Shown piece after piece: positions 63,041 through 64,000 of a stretch of DNA of 64,000 nucleotides; the stretch's first letter is position 1, and the number at the start of each line of letters is the position of its first letter. Under the pieces are notes generated by a model. That model was not told the origin of the DNA and made no database searches. It saw only the letters and a program-made list of their open reading frames with translations. Position numbers and translations under genes: made by a program. Source of the stretch: an uncultured Oscillospiraceae bacterium (GTDB lineage: Bacteria; Bacillota; Clostridia; Oscillospirales; Acutalibacteraceae); the NCBI GenBank assembly GCA_900546265.1, contig URCA01000001.1, positions 62,001-126,000 on the forward strand, read 5' to 3'.

Positions 63041-64000
63041 GCATTCTGTTATTTTGAGGATGGGGATCGAGCGGAGGAGCCCGAAAAATGGTCAACGATA
63101 CCGGTCCCTTCCTGCTGGCAGCTATATGGATATGATTCCCCCAATTACACCAATATCAACTATCCGTATCCCTTTGATCCGCCGTATGTGCCGGATATCA
63201 ATCCCTTGGGCATCTATGAACGAGATTTCGAGTATACAGGCGATCTTCCCTGCGTCTATCTGGTGCTGGAGGGCGTATCCTCCTGCGCTCAGGTGATTTT
63301 GAATGATCACTTCATCGGGTATACGCAGGGTTCTCACCTGCAGGCGGAATTCGATCTCTCCGCAGCAGTGCGGCCGGGAACCAACACCCTGCGTATCCTT
63401 GTCCGAAAATGGTGCTGCGGCAGTTATCTGGAGGATCAGGACTTTTTCCGGTATAACGGCATCTTTCGCGATGTGTACCTTCTGGAACGGCCTAAGGGGC
63501 ATTTGACGGATATAAAAATAACCGCGGATGCCACGGGGCGGCTGAAGGTCTGGACAGACCGAAGCGCACAGGTTCGGCTGTTTGACGGTGAGGAGCTTTT
63601 GCAGGAACACCATGCAGATGGTTACATAGAGATGCTGGTGGAGAACCCGACCCTATGGAACGCGGAGAAGCCGTACCTGTATACGGTGGAGCTGCGTTGT
63701 GCGGGAGAGCGCATTATACAGCGCGTGGGCTTCCGGGACATCGGTATATCGGATCGGTTTGAACTTTGTATCAACCACACGCCGGTCAAGCTCAAAGGCG
63801 TCAACCATCACGATACCAGCCCCCAAAACGGCTGGTGCATGACCGGGGAAGAATGGAAGCGGGATGTCCTTCTGATGAAAAGCCTGGGCATCAACTGCGT
63901 GCGCACTTCCCATTACCCGCCGCATCCGGAATTTCTGAATCTATGCGATGAGCTCGGTATGTATGTCATGCTGGAAACCGACCTGGAATCTCATGGGGTG
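63041..64000 (+). pseudogene. Beta-galactosidase GH2, 5'-truncated (3' end outside window)
   Basis: An open frame of 320 codons runs to the window end. It begins abruptly at FCYFEDGDRAEEPEKWSTIP, where about 40-50 N-terminal residues are missing, then has the sugar-binding domain (CWQLYGYDSPNYTNINYPYP), the immunoglobulin-like domain and the barrel start (KLKGVNHHDTSPQNG, GINCVRTSHYPPHPEFLNLC). No start codon or ribosome site precedes it. The sequence merges into the C-terminal end of a different gene at about 63040, which shows a deletion junction. The catalytic acid and nucleophile lie beyond the window. Confidence 0.88.

Noticed and set aside
1..64000. tRNA, rRNA and CRISPR loci
   Set aside because: No cloverleaf with a recognisable T-loop GTTCRANNC context, no rRNA sequence and no spaced direct repeats were seen by eye; a dedicated scan was not possible.

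Overview
The window looks like part of a chromosome from an anaerobic low- to mid-GC Firmicute, most likely a Clostridia/Oscillospirales-type gut or digester bacterium. The signs are strong AGGAGG ribosome sites, TTGACA-17-TATAAT promoters, an AdoCbl riboswitch with an intrinsic terminator, a surface glycan locus built on MalFG-type ABC permeases, LacI control, and a group II intron with an LtrA protein. The species cannot be named from sequence alone.

The left end (1-6.9 kb, minus strand) holds a secreted PQQ-like beta-propeller protein cut by the window edge. It is followed by a late-cobalamin assembly and salvage operon, cbiB-cobD-cbiP-cbiZ, under a cobalamin riboswitch (6580-6756) and terminator (6461-6501).

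From 6.9 to 34.9 kb lies a plasmid/ICE-like block made of two long minus-strand operons. The promoter-distal operon (34580-21977) encodes a split SNF2-type helicase, a DnaN-like clamp, a MoxR AAA+ ATPase interrupted by a group II intron, a zinc-ribbon protein, SSB, a von Willebrand A protein and an MNT/HEPN pair. The second operon (21174-6884) encodes a ubiquitin-like/JAB fusion, an E1-like ThiF protein, a radical SAM enzyme, a DNA methyltransferase-like protein, a sigma-like factor, an E2-like protein, a Rad52-type annealing protein, a Rad50-like ATPase, a CHC2 primase and several unknowns. The E1/E2/Ub-like/JAB set resembles the PRTRC cassette of plasmids and integrative elements. Both operons start from near-identical promoters followed by the same ~140-nt structured leader and an intrinsic terminator, so a shared, apparently undescribed RNA switch may control the whole element. 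An XRE-type repressor gene lies between the operons. No integrase, relaxase, ParB or replication initiator is visible.

From 34.9 to 37.3 kb is a scrapyard: a MITE-like palindrome, an SGNH hydrolase with an apparent A-run frameshift, an IS200-type element whose tnpA carries two stops, and a broken AraC regulator.

From 37.3 to 64 kb (plus strand) is a carbohydrate locus under a LacI regulator. It contains a three-repeat membrane-anchored surface protein, two solute-binding proteins, two MalFG-type permease pairs, a membrane-tethered GH31 enzyme, an NHL-TPR-Yip1 membrane protein, a DUF5696-like protein, a GH36 alpha-galactosidase, and a DUF4965/DUF1793-type protein. Its distal end is decaying: an ADP-ribosylglycohydrolase pseudogene, a deletion scar joining two gene remnants, and a GH2 beta-galactosidase lacking its 5' end. 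The locus has no ABC ATPase, so a shared MsmX-type ATPase encoded elsewhere is inferred.
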